From NCBI RefSeq assembly GCF_051020955.1, contig NW_027476674.1, forward strand, positions 1-64,000: 64,000 nucleotides of DNA. The letters are read 5' to 3'. The notes under the pieces were generated by a model, which searched no databases, was not told the origin of the DNA, and saw nothing but the letters and a program-made list of their open reading frames with translations. Shown here in pieces: positions 1 to 13,600 of the stretch. Position 1 is the stretch's first letter. Each line of letters begins with the position of its first letter. This DNA comes from Megalopta genalis (Eukaryota > Arthropoda > Insecta > Hymenoptera > Halictidae). The position numbers were made by a program, and so were the translations under genes.

Positions 1-1660
1 TTGAAGCTAAACTATACGTTTCGCATGGATTCGAAGATAAGTCTTCCACTTCGCATTGATTTGATGCTAAATCATGTGTTTCGCAAGGATTTGAAGCTAA
101 CTCGATTTTTCGCATGCTGTTGAAGCTAATCATGTATATAACAAGTATTTGTAGCTATATCATACGTTTCGCATGGATTCCAAGACAACCCGTCTAATTC
201 GCATTGATTTGAAGCTAAATCATGTGTTTCGCATGGATTTAAAGCTAACTCGTTGTTTCGCATGCAGTTGAAGCTGAATCATGTATATCACAAGTATTTG
301 AAGCTAAACTATACGTTTCGCATGGATTCGAAGATAAGTCTTCACTTCGCATTGATTTGATGCTAAACATGTGTTTCGCAAGGATTTGAAGCTAACTCGT
401 TTGTTTCGCATGATGTTGAAGCTAACTCAAGTGTATCAAAAGTATTTGAAGCTAAACCATTTGCTTCGCATGGATTCGAAGCTAAACCATTTGCTTCGCA
501 TGGATTCGAAGATAAGCCTTCTACTTCGCATTGATTTTAATCTAAATCATGTGTTTCGCATGGATTTAAAGCTAACTCGTTTGTTTCCCATGCAGTTGAA
601 GCTGAATCATGTATATCACAAGTATTTGAAGCTAAACTATTCGTTTCGCATGGATTCGAAGATAAGCCTTCCACTTCGCATTGATTTGATGCTAAATCAT
701 GTGTTCCGCATGGATTTTAAGCTAACTCGTTTGTTTCGCATGCAGTTGAAGCTAAATCATGTATATCACAAGTATTTGAAGCTAAACCATTTGCTTCGCA
801 TGGATTCGAAGATCAGCCTTCTACTTCGCATTGATTTGATGCTAAATCATGTGTTTCGCATGGATTTGAAGCTAACTCGTCTGTTTCGCATGCTGTTGAA
901 GCTAAATCATGTATATCACAAGTATTTGAAGCTATATCATACGTTTCGCATGCATTCCAAGATAACCCTTCTAATTCGCATTGATTTGAAGCTAAATCAT
1001 GTGTTCCGCATGGATTTTAAGCTTACTCGTTTGTTTCGCATGCAGTTGAAGCTAAATCATGTATATCACAAGGATTTGAAGCTAAACCATTTGTTTCGCA
1101 TGGATTTGAAGCTAACTCGTTTGTTTCGCATGCTGTAGAAGCTAAATCATATATATCACAAGTATTTGAAGCTATATCATTTGTTTCGCATGGATTCGAA
1201 GATAACCCTTCTAATTCGCATTGATTTGAAGCTAAATCATGTGTTTCGCATGGATTTGAAGCTAACTCGTTTGTTTCGCATGCTGTTGAAGCTAAATCAT
1301 ATATATCACAAGTATTTGAAGCTAAACCATTTGTATCGCATAGGATCGAAGGTAAGCCTCCTACTTCGCATTGATTTGAAGCTAAATCATGTGTTTCGCA
1401 TGGATTTGAAGCTATCTCGTTCGTTTCGCATGCTGTTGAAGCTAAATCATATATATCACAAGTATTTGAAGCTAAACCATTTGTTTCGCATTTATTCGAA
1501 GCTAAGCCTTCTACTTCGCATTGATTTGAGGCTAAATCATGTGTTTCGCTTGGTTTTGAAGCTAACTCGTTTTTTTCGCATGCTGTTGAAGCTAAATCAT
1601 GTATATCACAAGTATTTGAAGCTATATCATACGTTTCACATGGATTCCAAGACAACCCTT
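1..1660. repeat. 3.1-kb-spaced duplication, copy 1
   Basis: This segment matches 3,107-4,768 unit for unit. The offset drifts from 3,106 to 3,109 and back to 3,108, and each step is explained by a one-base indel: near 129, 254 and 367 in this copy, and near 3,549, 3,707 and 3,938 in the other. Shared rare variants include tatacgtttcgc, the cttcacttcgc deletion, tgatgttgaagc and gtgtatcaaaag. Beyond about 1,660 the two copies diverge (ttctacttcgc here, ttctaattcgc in the second copy). The left limit is cut by the window edge. Confidence 0.85.
448..507. repeat. Duplicated B unit giving a hexamer
   Basis: Two successive B units with ccatttgcttcgcatgg lie side by side (448-477 and 478-507), so this pentamer is a 180-bp hexamer. 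The same B-B doublet recurs near 3,560, 6,170, 8,840, 11,418, 13,248, 17,625, 19,456 and 23,530, always in the same flanking context. It was therefore made once by a single-unit duplication and then carried along inside larger amplified blocks. It is a useful marker for block copy number in family I. Confidence 0.85.
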
Positions 1661-3106
1661 CTACTTCGCATTGATTTGAAGCTAAATCATGTGTTCCGCA
1701 TGGATTTTAAGCTAACTCGTTTGTATCGCATGCAGTTGAAGCTAAATCATGTATTTTACAAGTATTTGAAGCTATATCATTTGTTTCGCATGGATTCGAA
1801 GATAACCCTTCTATTTCGCATTGATTGAGGCTAAATCAGGTGTTTCGCTTGGATTTGAAGCTAACTCGTTTTTTCGCTAGTAGTTGAAGCTAAATCATGC
1901 ATATCACAAGTATTTGAAGCTAAACCATTTGGTTCGCATTTATTCGAAGCTAAGCCATCTACTTCGCATTGATTTGAGGCTAAATCTTGTGTTTCGCTAG
2001 GTTTTGAAGCTAACTCGTTTTTTCGCATGCTGTTGTAGCTAAATCATGTATATCACAAGTATTTGAATCTAAACCATTTGTTTCGCATGGATTCGAAGAT
2101 AAGCCTTCTACTTCGCATTGATTTTAATCTAAATCATGTGTTTCGCATGGATTTGAAGCTAACTCGTTTGTTTCGGATGCAGTTGAAGCTGAATCATGTA
2201 TATCACAAGTATTTGAAGCTAAACTATTCGTTTCGCATGGATTCGAAGATAAGCCTTCCACTTCTCATTGATTTGAAGATAAATCATGTGTTTCGCTTGG
2301 ATTTGAATATAACTCATTTGTTTCGCATGCTGTTGAAGCTCAATCATCTATATCACAAGTATTTGAAGCAAACCATTTGTATCGCATGGGATCGGAGATA
2401 AGCCTCCTACTCCGCATTGATTTGAAGCCAAATCATGTGTTTCGCATGGATTTGAAGCTAACTCGTTTGTTTCGCATGCTGTTGAAGCTAAATCATATAT
2501 ATCACAAGTATTTGAAGCTAAACCATTTGTTTCGCATTTATTCGAAGCTAAGCCATCTACTTCGCATTGATTTGAGGCTAAATCATGTGTTTCGCTTGGT
2601 TTTGAAGCTAACTCGTTTTTTCGCATGCAGTTGTAGCTAAATCATGTATATCACAAGCATTTGAAGCTAAACCATTTGTTTCGCATGGATTCGAAGATAA
2701 GCCTTCTACTTCGCATTGATTTTAATCTAAATCATGTGTTTCGCATGGATTTAAAGCTAACTCGTTTGTTCGCATGCAGTTGAAGCTGAATCATGTATAT
2801 CACAAGTATTTGAAGCTAAACTATTCGTTCGCATGGATTCGAAGATAAGCCTTCACATCGCATTGATTTGATGCTAAATCATGTGTTTCGCATGGATTTG
2901 AAGCTAACTCGTTTGTTTCGCATGCTGTTGAAGCTAAATCAAGTGTATCAAAAGTATTTGAAGCTAACCATTTGCTTCGCATGGATTCGAAGATCAGCTT
3001 TCTACTTCGCATTGATTTGAAGCTAAATCATGTGTTCCGCATGGATTTTAAGCTAACTCGTTTGTTTCGCATGCAGTTGAAGCTGAATCATGTATATCAC
3101 AAGTAT

Positions 3107-4768
3107 TTGAAGCTAAACTATACGTTTCGCATGGATTCGAAGATAAGTCTTCCACTTCGCATTGATTTGATGCTAAATCATGTGTTTCGCAAGGATTTGA
3201 AGCTAACTCGATTTTTCGCATGCTGTTGAAGCTAAATCATGTATATAACAAGTATTTGTAGCTATATCATACGTTTCGCATGGATTCCAAGACAACCCGT
3301 CTAATTCGCATTGATTTGAAGCTAAATCATGTGTTTCGCATGGATTTAAAGCTAACTCGTTTGTTTCGCATGCAGTTGAAGCTGAATCATGTATATCACA
3401 AGTATTTGAAGCTAAACTATACGTTTCGCATGGATTCGAAGATAAGTCTTCACTTCGCATTGATTTGATGCTAAATCATGTGTTTCGCAAGGATTTGAAG
3501 CTAACTCGTTTGTTTCGCATGATGTTGAAGCTAACTCAAGTGTATCAAAGTATTTGAAGCTAAACCATTTGCTTCGCATGGATTCGAAGCTAAACCATTT
3601 GCTTCGCATGGATTCGAAGATAAGCCTTCTACTTCGCATTGATTTTAATCTAAATCATGTGTTTCGCATGGATTTAAAGCTAACTCGTTTGTTTCCCATG
3701 CAGTTGTAAGCTGAATCATGTATATCACAAGTATTTGAAGCTAAACTATTCGTTTCGCATGGATTCGAAGATAAGCCTTCCACTTCGCATTGATTTGATG
3801 CTAAATCATGTGTTCCGCATGGATTTTAAGCTAACTCGTTTGTTTCGCATGCAGTTGAAGCTAAATCATGTATATCACAAGTATTTGAAGCTAAACCATT
3901 TGCTTCGCATGGATTCGAAGATCAGCCTTCTACTTCGCATGATTTGATGCTAAATCATGTGTTTCGCATGGATTTGAAGCTAACTCGTCTGTTTCGCATG
4001 CTGTTGAAGCTAAATCATGTATATCACAAGTATTTGAAGCTATATCATACGTTTCGCATGCATTCCAAGATAACCCTTCTAATTCGCATTGATTTGAAGC
4101 TAAATCATGTGTTCCGCATGGATTTTAAGCTTACTCGTTTGTTTCGCATGCAGTTGAAGCTAAATCATGTATATCACAAGGATTTGAAGCTAAACCATTT
4201 GTTTCGCATGGATTTGAAGCTAACTCGTTTGTTTCGCATGCTGTAGAAGCTAAATCATATATATCACAAGTATTTGAAGCTATATCATTTGTTTCGCATG
4301 GATTCGAAGATAACCCTTCTAATTCGCATTGATTTGAAGCTAAATCATGTGTTTCGCATGGATTTGAAGCTAACTCGTTTGTTTCGCATGCTGTTGAAGC
4401 TAAATCATATATATCACAAGTATTTGAAGCTAAACCATTTGTATCGCATAGGATCGAAGGTAAGCCTCCTACTTCGCATTGATTTGAAGCTAAATCATGT
4501 GTTTCGCATGGATTTGAAGCTATCTCGTTCGTTTCGCATGCTGTTGAAGCTAAATCATATATATCACAAGTATTTGAAGCTAAACCATTTGTTTCGCATT
4601 TATTCGAAGCTAAGCCTTCTACTTCGCATTGATTTGAGGCTAAATCATGTGTTTCGCTTGGTTTTGAAGCTAACTCGTTTTTTTCGCATGCTGTTGAAGC
4701 TAAATCATGTATATCACAAGTATTTGAAGCTATATCATACGTTTCACATGGATTCCAAGACAACCCTT
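3107..4768. repeat. 3.1-kb-spaced duplication, copy 2
   Basis: Second copy of the segment at 1-1,660, with the same unit order and rare variants. It carries its own one-base changes, including a missing a near 3,549, an extra t in gttgtaagctg near 3,707 and a missing t in cgcatgatttg near 3,938. The long minus-strand open stretch at 4,131-4,763 translates identically to the one at 1,023-1,655, showing that the right two thirds of the duplication is essentially unchanged. Confidence 0.85.
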
Positions 4769-4824
4769 CTAATTCGCATTGATTTGAAGCTAAATCATGT
4801 GTTTCGCATGGATTTGAAGCTAAC

Positions 4825-6600
4825 TCGTTTGTTTCGCATGCTGTTGAAGCTAAATCATGTATATCACAAGTATTTGAAGTTAAACCATTTGTTACGCATG
4901 GATCCGAAGATCAGCCTTCTACTTCGCATTGATTTGAAGCTAAATCATGTGTTCCGCATGGATTTTAAGCTAACACGTTTGTTTCGCATGCAGTTGAAGC
5001 TAAATCATGTATATCACAAGTATTTGAAGCTAAACCATTTGTTTCGCATGGATTCGAAGATAAGCCTTCTACTTCGCATTGATTTTAATCTAAATCATGT
5101 GTTTCGCATGGATTTGAAGCTAACTCGTTTGTTTCGCATGCAGTTGAAGCTGAATCATGTACATCACAAGTATTAGAAGCTAAACTATTCGTTTCGGATG
5201 GATTCGACGTTAACTCGTTTGTTTCGCATGCAGTTGAAGCTAAATCACGTATATCACAATTATTTGCAGCTAAACCATTTGTTACGCATGGATTCGAAGA
5301 TCAGCCTTCTACTTCGCATTGATTTGAAGCTAAATCATGTGTTTCGCATGGATTTTAAGCTAACTCGTTTGTTTCGCATGCATTTGAAGCTAAATCACGT
5401 ATATCACAAGTATTTGCAGCTAAACCATTTGTTTCGCATCGATACGAAGATACCCCTCATAATTCGCATTGATTTGATGCTAAATCATGTGTTTCGCATG
5501 GATTTGAAGCTAACTCGTTTGTTTCGCATGCAGTTGAAGCTGAATCATGTATATCACAAGTAATTGAAGCTAAACTATTCGTTTCGCATGGATTCGAAGA
5601 TAACCCTTCTTCTTCGCATTGATTTGAAGCTAGATCATGTGTTTCGCATGGATTTGAATCTAACTCGTTTATTTCGCATGCTGTTGAAGCTAAATCATGT
5701 ATATCACACGTATATGAATCTAATCCATTTGTTTCGCATGGATTCGTAGAGAATCCATCTATTTCGCATTGATTTGAAGCTAAATCATGTGTTTCGCATG
5801 GATTTGAATCTAACTCGTTCATTTCGCATGCTGTTGAAGCTAAATCATGTATATCACAAGTATATGAAGCTAAACCATTTGTTTCGCATGGATTCGAAGA
5901 TAAGCCTTCCACTTCGCATTGATTTGAAGCTAAATCATGTGTTTCGCATGGATTTAAAGCTAACTCGTTTGTTTCGCATGCAGTTGAAGCTGAATCATGT
6001 ATATCACAAGTATTTGAAGCTAAACTATACGTTTCGCATGGATTCGAAGATAAGTCTTCCACTTCGCATTGATTTGATGCTAAATCATGTGTTTCGCAAG
6101 GATTTGAAGCTAACTCGTTTGTTTCGCATGATGTTGAAGCTAACTCAAGTGTATCAAAAGTATTTGAAGCTAAACCATTTGCTTCGCATGGATTCGAAGC
6201 TAAACCATTTGCTTCGCATGGATTCGAAGATAAGCCTTCTACTTCGCATTGATTTTAATCTAAATCATGTGTTTCGCATGGATTTAAAGCTAACTCGTTT
6301 GTTTCGCATGCAGTTGAAGCTGAATCATGTATATCACAAGTATTTGAAGCTAAACTATTCGTTTCGCATGGATTCGAAGATAAGCCTTCCACTTCGCATT
6401 GATTTGATGCTAAATCATGTGTTCCGCATGGATTTTAAGCTAACTCGTTTGTTTCGCATGCAGTTGAAGCTAAATCATGTATATCACAAGTATTTGAAGC
6501 TAAACCATTTGCTTCGCATGGATTCGAAGATCAGCCTTCTACTTCGCATTGATTTGATGCTAAATCATGTGTTCCGCATGGATTTGAAGCTAACTCGTTT
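4825..6600. repeat. 2.8-kb-spaced duplication, copy 1 (one extra pentamer)
   Basis: This block matches 7,645-9,270. Up to about 5,705 the offset is 2,820 bp (94 units). From about 5,851 on it is 2,670 bp. The difference is exactly one 150-bp pentamer, present here at roughly 5,706-5,855 and absent in the other copy. The block includes the short junction at 5,177-5,206, where a B-like unit with tttcggatgg is followed directly by an E unit, skipping C and D. Confidence 0.8.
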
Positions 6601-7644
6601 GTTTCGCATGCTGTTGAAGCTAAATCAAGTGTATCAAAAGTATTTGAAGCTAAACCATTTGCTTCGCATGGATTCGAAGATCAGCCTTCTACTTCGCATT
6701 GATTTTAATCTAAATCACGTGTTTCGCAAGGATTTGAAGCTAACTCGTTTGTTTCGGATGCTGTTGAAGGTAAATCATGTATATCACACGTATTTGAAGC
6801 TATATCATTTGTTTCGCATGGATTCGAAGATAACCCTTCTATTTCGCATTGATTTGAGGCTAAATCAGGTGTTTCGCTTGGATTTGAAGCTAACTCGTTT
6901 TTTTCGCTAGTAGTTGTAGCTAAATCATGTATATCACAAGCATTTGAAGCTAAACCATTTGTTTCGCATGGATTCGGAGATAAGCCTTCTACTTCGCATT
7001 GATTTTAATCTAAATCATGTGTTTCGCATGGATTTAAAGCTAACTCGTTTGTTTCGCATGCAGTTGAAGCTGAATCATGTATATCACAAGTATTTGAAGC
7101 TAAACTATTCGTTTCGCATGGATTCGAAGATAAGCCTTCCACATCGCATTGATTTGATGCTAAATCATGTGTTTCTCATGGATTTGAAGCTAACTCGTTT
7201 GTTTCGCATGCTGTTGAAGCTAAATCAAGTGTATCAAAAGTATTTGAAGCTAAACCATTTGCTTCGCATGGATTCGAAGATCAGCTTTCTACTTCGCATT
7301 GATTTGAAGCTAAATCATGTGTTCCGCATGGATTTTAAGCTAACTCGTTTGTTTCGCATGCAGTTGAAGCTAAATCATGTATATCACAAGGATTTGAAGC
7401 TAAACCATTTGTTTCGCATGGATTCGAAAATAAGCCTTCTACTTCGCATTGATTTTAATCTAAATCATGTGTTTCGCATGGATTAGCAGCTAACTCGTTT
7501 GTTTCGCATGCAGTTGAAGCTAAATCATGTATATCACAAGTATTTGCAGCTAAACCATTTGTTACGCATGGATTCGAAGATCAGCCTTCTACTTCGCATT
7601 GATTTGATGCTAAATCATGTGTTTCGCATGGATTTGAAGATAAC

Positions 7645-9270
7645 TCGTTTGTTTCGCATGCTGTTGAAGCTAAATCATGTATATCACAAGTATTTGAAGT
7701 TAAACCATTTGTTACGCATGGATCCGAAGATCAGCCTTCTACTTCGCATTGATTTGAAGCTAAATCATGTGTTCCGCATGGATTTTAAGCTAACACGTTT
7801 GTTTCGCATGCAGTTGAAGCTAAATCATGTATATCACAAGTATTTGAAGCTAAACCATTTGTTTCGCATGGATTCGAAGATAAGCCTTCTACTTCGCATT
7901 GATTTTAATCTAAATCATGTGTTTCGCATGGATTTGAAGCTAACTCGTTCGTTTCGCATGCAGTTGAAGCTGAATCATGTACATCACAAGTATTAGAAGC
8001 TAAACTATTCGTTTCGGATGGATTCGAAGTTAACTCGTTTGTTTCGCATGCAGTTGAAGCTAAATCACGTATATCACAATTATTTGCAGCTAAACCATTT
8101 GTTACGCATGGATTCGAAGATCAGCCTTCTACTTCGCATTGATTTGAAGCTAAATCATGTGTTTCGCATGGATTTTAAGCTAACTCGTTTGTTTCGCATG
8201 CAGTTGAAGCTAAATCACGTATATCACAAGTATTTGCAGCTAAACCATTTGTTTCGCATCGATACGAAGATACCCCTTCTAATTCGCATTGATTTGATGC
8301 TAAATCATGTGTTTCGCATGGATTTGAAGCTAACTCGTTTGTTTCGCATGCAGTTGAAGCTGAATCATGTATATCACAAGTAATTGAAGCTAAACTATTC
8401 GTTTCGCATGGATTCGAAGATAACCCTTCTTCTTCGCATTGATTTGAAGCTAGATCATGTGTTTCGCATGGATTTGAATCTAACTCGTTTATTTCGCATG
8501 CTGTTGAAGCTAAATCATGTATATCACAAGTATATGAAGCTAAACCATTTGTTTCGCATGGATTCGAAGATAAGCCTTCCACTTCGCATTGATTTGAAGC
8601 TAAATCATGTGTTTCGCATGGATTTAAAGCTAACTCGTTTGTTTCGCATGCAGTTGAAGCTGAATCATGTATATCACAAGTATTTGAAGCTAAACTATAC
8701 GTTTCGCATGGATTCGAAGATAAGTCTTCCACTTCGCATTGATTTGATGCTAAATCATGTGTTTCGCAAGGATTTGAAGCAAACTCGTTTGTTTCGCATG
8801 ATGTTGAAGCTAACTCAAGTGTATCAAAAGTATTTGAAGCTAACCATTTGCTTCGCATGGATTCGAAGCTAAACCATTTGCTTCGCATGGATTCGAAGAT
8901 AAGCCTTCTACTTCGCATTGATTTTAATCTAAATCATGTGTTTCGCATGGATTTAAAGCTAACTCGTTTGTTTCGCAAGCAGTTGAAGCTGAATCATGTA
9001 TATCACAAGTATTTGAAGCTAAACTATTCGTTTCGCATGGATTCGAAGATAAGCCTTCCACTTCGCATTGATTTGATGCTAAATCATGTGTTCCGCATGG
9101 ATTTTAAGCTAACTCGTTTGTTTCGCATGCAGTTGAAGCTAAATCATGTATATCACAAGTATTTGAAGCTAAACCATTTGCTTCGCATGGATTCGAAGAT
9201 CAGCCTTCTACTTCGCATTGATTTGATGCTAAATCATGTGTTTCGCATGGATTTGAAGCTAACTCGTCTG
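7645..9270. repeat. 2.8-kb-spaced duplication, copy 2
   Basis: Second copy of the block at 4,825-6,600, lacking one pentamer at the point matching 5,706-5,855. It keeps the rare markers tcttcttcgc, tagatcatgtg, catcgatacgaag and acaagtaattg. A one-base deletion in gctaaccatttg near 8,842 is private to this copy. Confidence 0.8.
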
Positions 9271-9612
9271 TTTCGCAAGCTGTTGAAGCTAAATCATGTA
9301 TATCACAAGTATTTGAAGCTATATCATACGTTTCGCATGCATTCCAAGATAACCCTTCTAATTCGCATTGATTTGAAGATAAATCATGTGTTTCGCTTGG
9401 ATTTGAAGCTAACTCGTTTGTTTCGCATGCTGTTGAAGCTAAATCAAGTGTATCAAAAGTATTTGAAGCTAAACCATTTGCTTCGCATGGATTCGAAGAT
9501 CAGCCTTCTACTTCGCATTGATTTGAAGCTAAATCATGTGTTCCGCATGGATTTTAAGCTAACTCGTTTGTATCGCATGCAGTTGAAGCTAAATCATGTA
9601 TTTTACAAGTAT

Positions 9613-10335
9613 TTGTAGCTAAACCATTTGTTTCGCATGGATTCGAAGATAAGCCTTCTACTTCGCATTGATTTTAATCTAAATCACGTGTTTCGCAAGG
9701 ATTTGAAGCTAACTCGTTTGTTTCGGATGCTGTTGAAGGTAAATCATGTATATCACACGTATTTGAAACTATATCATTTGTTTCGCATGGATTCGAAGAT
9801 AACCCTTCTATTTCGCATTGATTTGAGGCTAAATCAGGTGTTTCGCTTGGATTTGAAGCTAACTCGTTTTTTTCGCTAGTAGTTGAAGCTAAATCATGCA
9901 TATCACAAGTATTTGAAGCTAAACCATTTGGTTCGCATTTATTCGAAGCTAAGCCATCTACTTCGCATTGATTTGAGGCTAAATCTTGTGTTTCGCTAGG
10001 TTTTGAAGCTAACTCGTTTTTTTCGCATGCTGTTGTAGCTAAATCATGTATATCACAAGTATTTGAAGCTAAACCATTTGTTTCGCATGGATTCGAAGAT
10101 AAGCCTTCTACTTCGCATTGATTTTAATCTAAATCACGTGTTTCGCAAGGATTTGAAGCTAACTCGTTTGTTTCGGATGCTGTTGAAGGTAAATCATGTA
10201 TATCACACGTATTTGAAACTATATCATTTGTTTCGCATGGATTCGAAGATAACCCTTCTATTTCGCATTGATTTGAGGCTAAATCAGGTGTTTCGCTTGG
10301 ATTTGAAGCTAACTCGTTTTTTTCGCTAGTAGTTG
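9613..10335. repeat. 450-bp local duplication
   Basis: Segments 9,613-9,885 and 10,063-10,335 match at an offset of 450 bp, which is three pentamers. They share the rare variants aatcacgtg, cgcaagg, ttcggatgctgttgaagg, acacgtatttgaaac and cgctagtag. Related single copies occur near 14,036, 20,241 and 24,319. Local tandem duplication in whole-pentamer steps is the simplest reading. Confidence 0.75.
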
Positions 10336-10605
10336 TAGCTAAATCATGTATATCACAAGCATTTGAAGCTAAACCATTTGTTTCGCATGGATTCGGAGAT
10401 AAGCCTTCTACTTCGCATTGATTTTAATCTAAATCATGTGTTTCGCATGGATTTAAAGCTAACTCGTTTGTTTCGCATGCAGTTGAAGCTGAATCATGTA
10501 TATCACAAGTATTTGAAGCTAAACTATTCGTTTCGCATGGATTCGAAGATAAGCCTTCTACATCGCATTGATTTGATGCTAAATCATGTGTTTCTCATGG
10601 ATTTG

Positions 10606-13600
10606 AAGCTAACTCGTTTGTTTCGCATGCTGTTGAAGCTAAATCAAGTGTATCAAAAGTATTTGAAGCTAAACCATTTGGTTCGCATGGATTCGAAGAT
10701 CAGCTTTCTACTTCGCATTGATTTGAAGCTAAATCATGTGTTCCGCATGGATTTTAAGCTAACTCGTTTGTTTCGCATGCAGTTGAAGCTAAATCATGTA
10801 TATCACAAGGATTTGAAGCTAAACCATTTGTTTCGCATGGATTCGAAAATAAGCCTTCTACTTCGCATTGATTTTAATCTAAATCATGTGTTTCGCATGG
10901 ATTAGCAGCTAACTCGTTTGTTTCGCATGCAGTTGAAGCTAAATCATGTATATCACAAGTATTTGCAGCTAAACCATTTGTTACGCATGGATTCGAAGAT
11001 CAGCCTTCTACTTCGCATTGATTTGATGCCAAATCATGTGTTTCGCATGGATTTGAAGATAACTCGTTTGTTTCGCATGCTGTTGAAGCTAAATCATGTA
11101 TATCACAAGTATTTGAAGTTAAACCATTTGTTACGCATGGATCCGAAGATCAGCCTTCTACTTCGCATTGATTTGAAGCTAAATCATGTGTTCCGCATGG
11201 ATTTGAAGCTAACTCGTTTTTTCGCATGCTGTTGAATCTAAATCATGTATATCACAAGTATTTGAAGCTAAACTATTCGTTTCGCATGGATTCGAAGATA
11301 AGCCTTCCACTTCGCATTGATTTCATGCTAAATCATGTGTTCCGCATGGATTTTAAGCTAACTCGTTTGTTTCGCATGCAGTTGAAGCTAAATCATGTAT
11401 ATCACAAGTATTTGAAGCTAAACCATTTGCTTCGCATGGATTCGAAGCTAAACCATTTGCTTCGCATGGATTCGAAGATAAGCCTTCTACTTCGCATTGA
11501 TTTTAATCTAAATCATGTGTTTCGCATGGATTTAAAGCTAACTCGTTTGTTTCGCATGCAGTTGAAGCTGAATCATGTATATCACAAGTATTTGAAGCTA
11601 AACTATTCGTTTCGCATGGATTCGAAGATAAGCCTTCCACTTCGCATTGATTTGATGCTAAATCATGTGTTCCGCATGGATTTTAAGCTAACTCGTTTGT
11701 TTCGCATGCAGTTGAAGCTAAATCATGTATATCACAAGTATTTGAAGCTAAACCATTTGCTTCGCATGGATTCGAATATCAGCCTTCTACTTCGCATTGA
11801 TTTGATGCTAAATCATGTGTTTCGCATGGATTTGAAGCTAACTCGTCTGTTTCGCATGCTGTTGAAGCTAAATCATGTATATCACAAGTATTTGAAGCTA
11901 TATCATACGTTTCGCATGCATTCCAAGATAACCCTTCTAATTCGCATTGATTTGAAGATAAATCATGTGTTTCGCTTGGATTTGAAGCTAACTCGTTTGC
12001 TTCGCATGCAGTTGAAGCTGAATCATGTATATCACAAGTAATTGAAGCTAAACTATTCGTTTCGCATGGATTCGAAGATAACCCTTCTTCTTCGCATTGA
12101 TTTGAAGCTAGATCATGTGTTTCGCATGGATTTGAATCTAACTCGTTTATTTCGCATGCTGTTGAAGCTAAATCATGTATATCACAAGTATATGAAGCTA
12201 AACCATTTGTTTCGCATGGATTCGAAGATAAGCCTTGTACTTCGCATTGATTTTAATCTAAATCATGTGTTTCGCATGGATTTAAAGCTAACTCGTTTGT
12301 TTCGCATGCAGTTGTAGCTGAATCATGTATATCACAAGTATTTGAAGCTAAACTATTCGTTTCGCATGGATTCGAAGATAAGCCTTCCACATCGCATTGA
12401 TTTGATGCTAAATCATGTGTTTCGCATGGATTTGAAGCTAACTCGTTTGTTTCGCATGCTGTTGAAGCTAAATCAAGTGTATCAAAAGTATTTGAAGCTA
12501 AACCATTTGCTTCGCATGGATTCGAAGATCAGCTTTCTACTTCGCATTGATTTGAAGCTAAATCATGTGTTCCGCATGGATTTTAAGCTAACTCGTTTGT
12601 TTCGCATGCAGTTGAAGCTAAATCATGTATATCACAAGGATTTGAAGCTAAACCATTTGTTTCGCATGGAATCGAAAATAAGCCTTCTACTTCGCATTGA
12701 TTTTAATCTAAATCATGTGTTTCGCATGGATTAGCAGCTAACTCGTTTGTTTCGCATGCAGTTGAAGCTAAATCATGTATATCACAAGTATTTGCAGCTA
12801 AACCATTTGTTACGCATGGATTCGAAGATCAGCCTTCTACTTCGCATTGATTTGATGCTAAATCATGAGTTTCGCATGGATTTGAAGATAACTCGTTTGT
12901 TTCGCATGCTGTTGAAGCTAAATCATGTATATCACAAGTATTTGAAGCTAAACCATTTGTATCGCATAGGATCGAAGGTAAGCCTCCTACTTCGCATTGA
13001 TTTGAAGCTAAATCATGTGTTTCGCATGGATTTGAAGCTAACACGTTTTTTCCCATGCTGTTGAAGCTAAATCATGTATATCACAAGTATTTGAAGCTAA
13101 ACTATTCGTTTCGCATGGATTCGAAGATAAGCCTTCCACTTCGCATTGATTTGATGCTAAATCATGTGTTCCGCATGGATTTTAAGCTAACTCGTTTGTT
13201 TCGCATGCAGTTGAAGCTAAATCATGTATATCACAAGTATTTGAAGCTAAACCATTTGCTTCGCATGGATTCGAAGCTAAACCATTTGCTTCGCATGGAT
13301 TCGAAGATAAGCCTTCTACTTCGCATTGATTTTAATCTAAATCATGTGTTTCGCATGGATTTAAAGCTAACTCGTTTGTTTCGCATGCAGTTGAAGCTGA
13401 ATCATGTATATCACAAGTATTTGAAGCTAAACTATTCGTTTCGCATGGATTCGAAGATAAGCCTTCCACTTCGCATTGATTTGATGCTAAATCATGTGTT
13501 CCGCATGGATTTTAAACTAACTCGTTTGTTTCGCATGCAGTTGAAGCTAAATCATGTATATCACAAGTATTTGAAGCTAAACCATTTGCTTCGCATGGAT

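Noticed and set aside
5774..6910. Plus-strand open stretch of 378 codons as a protein-coding gene
   Set aside because: It consists only of the array's decapeptide pattern, starts at an in-repeat ATG, and homologous copies carry stops and frame shifts. Its openness follows from a stop-free consensus and a unit length divisible by three.
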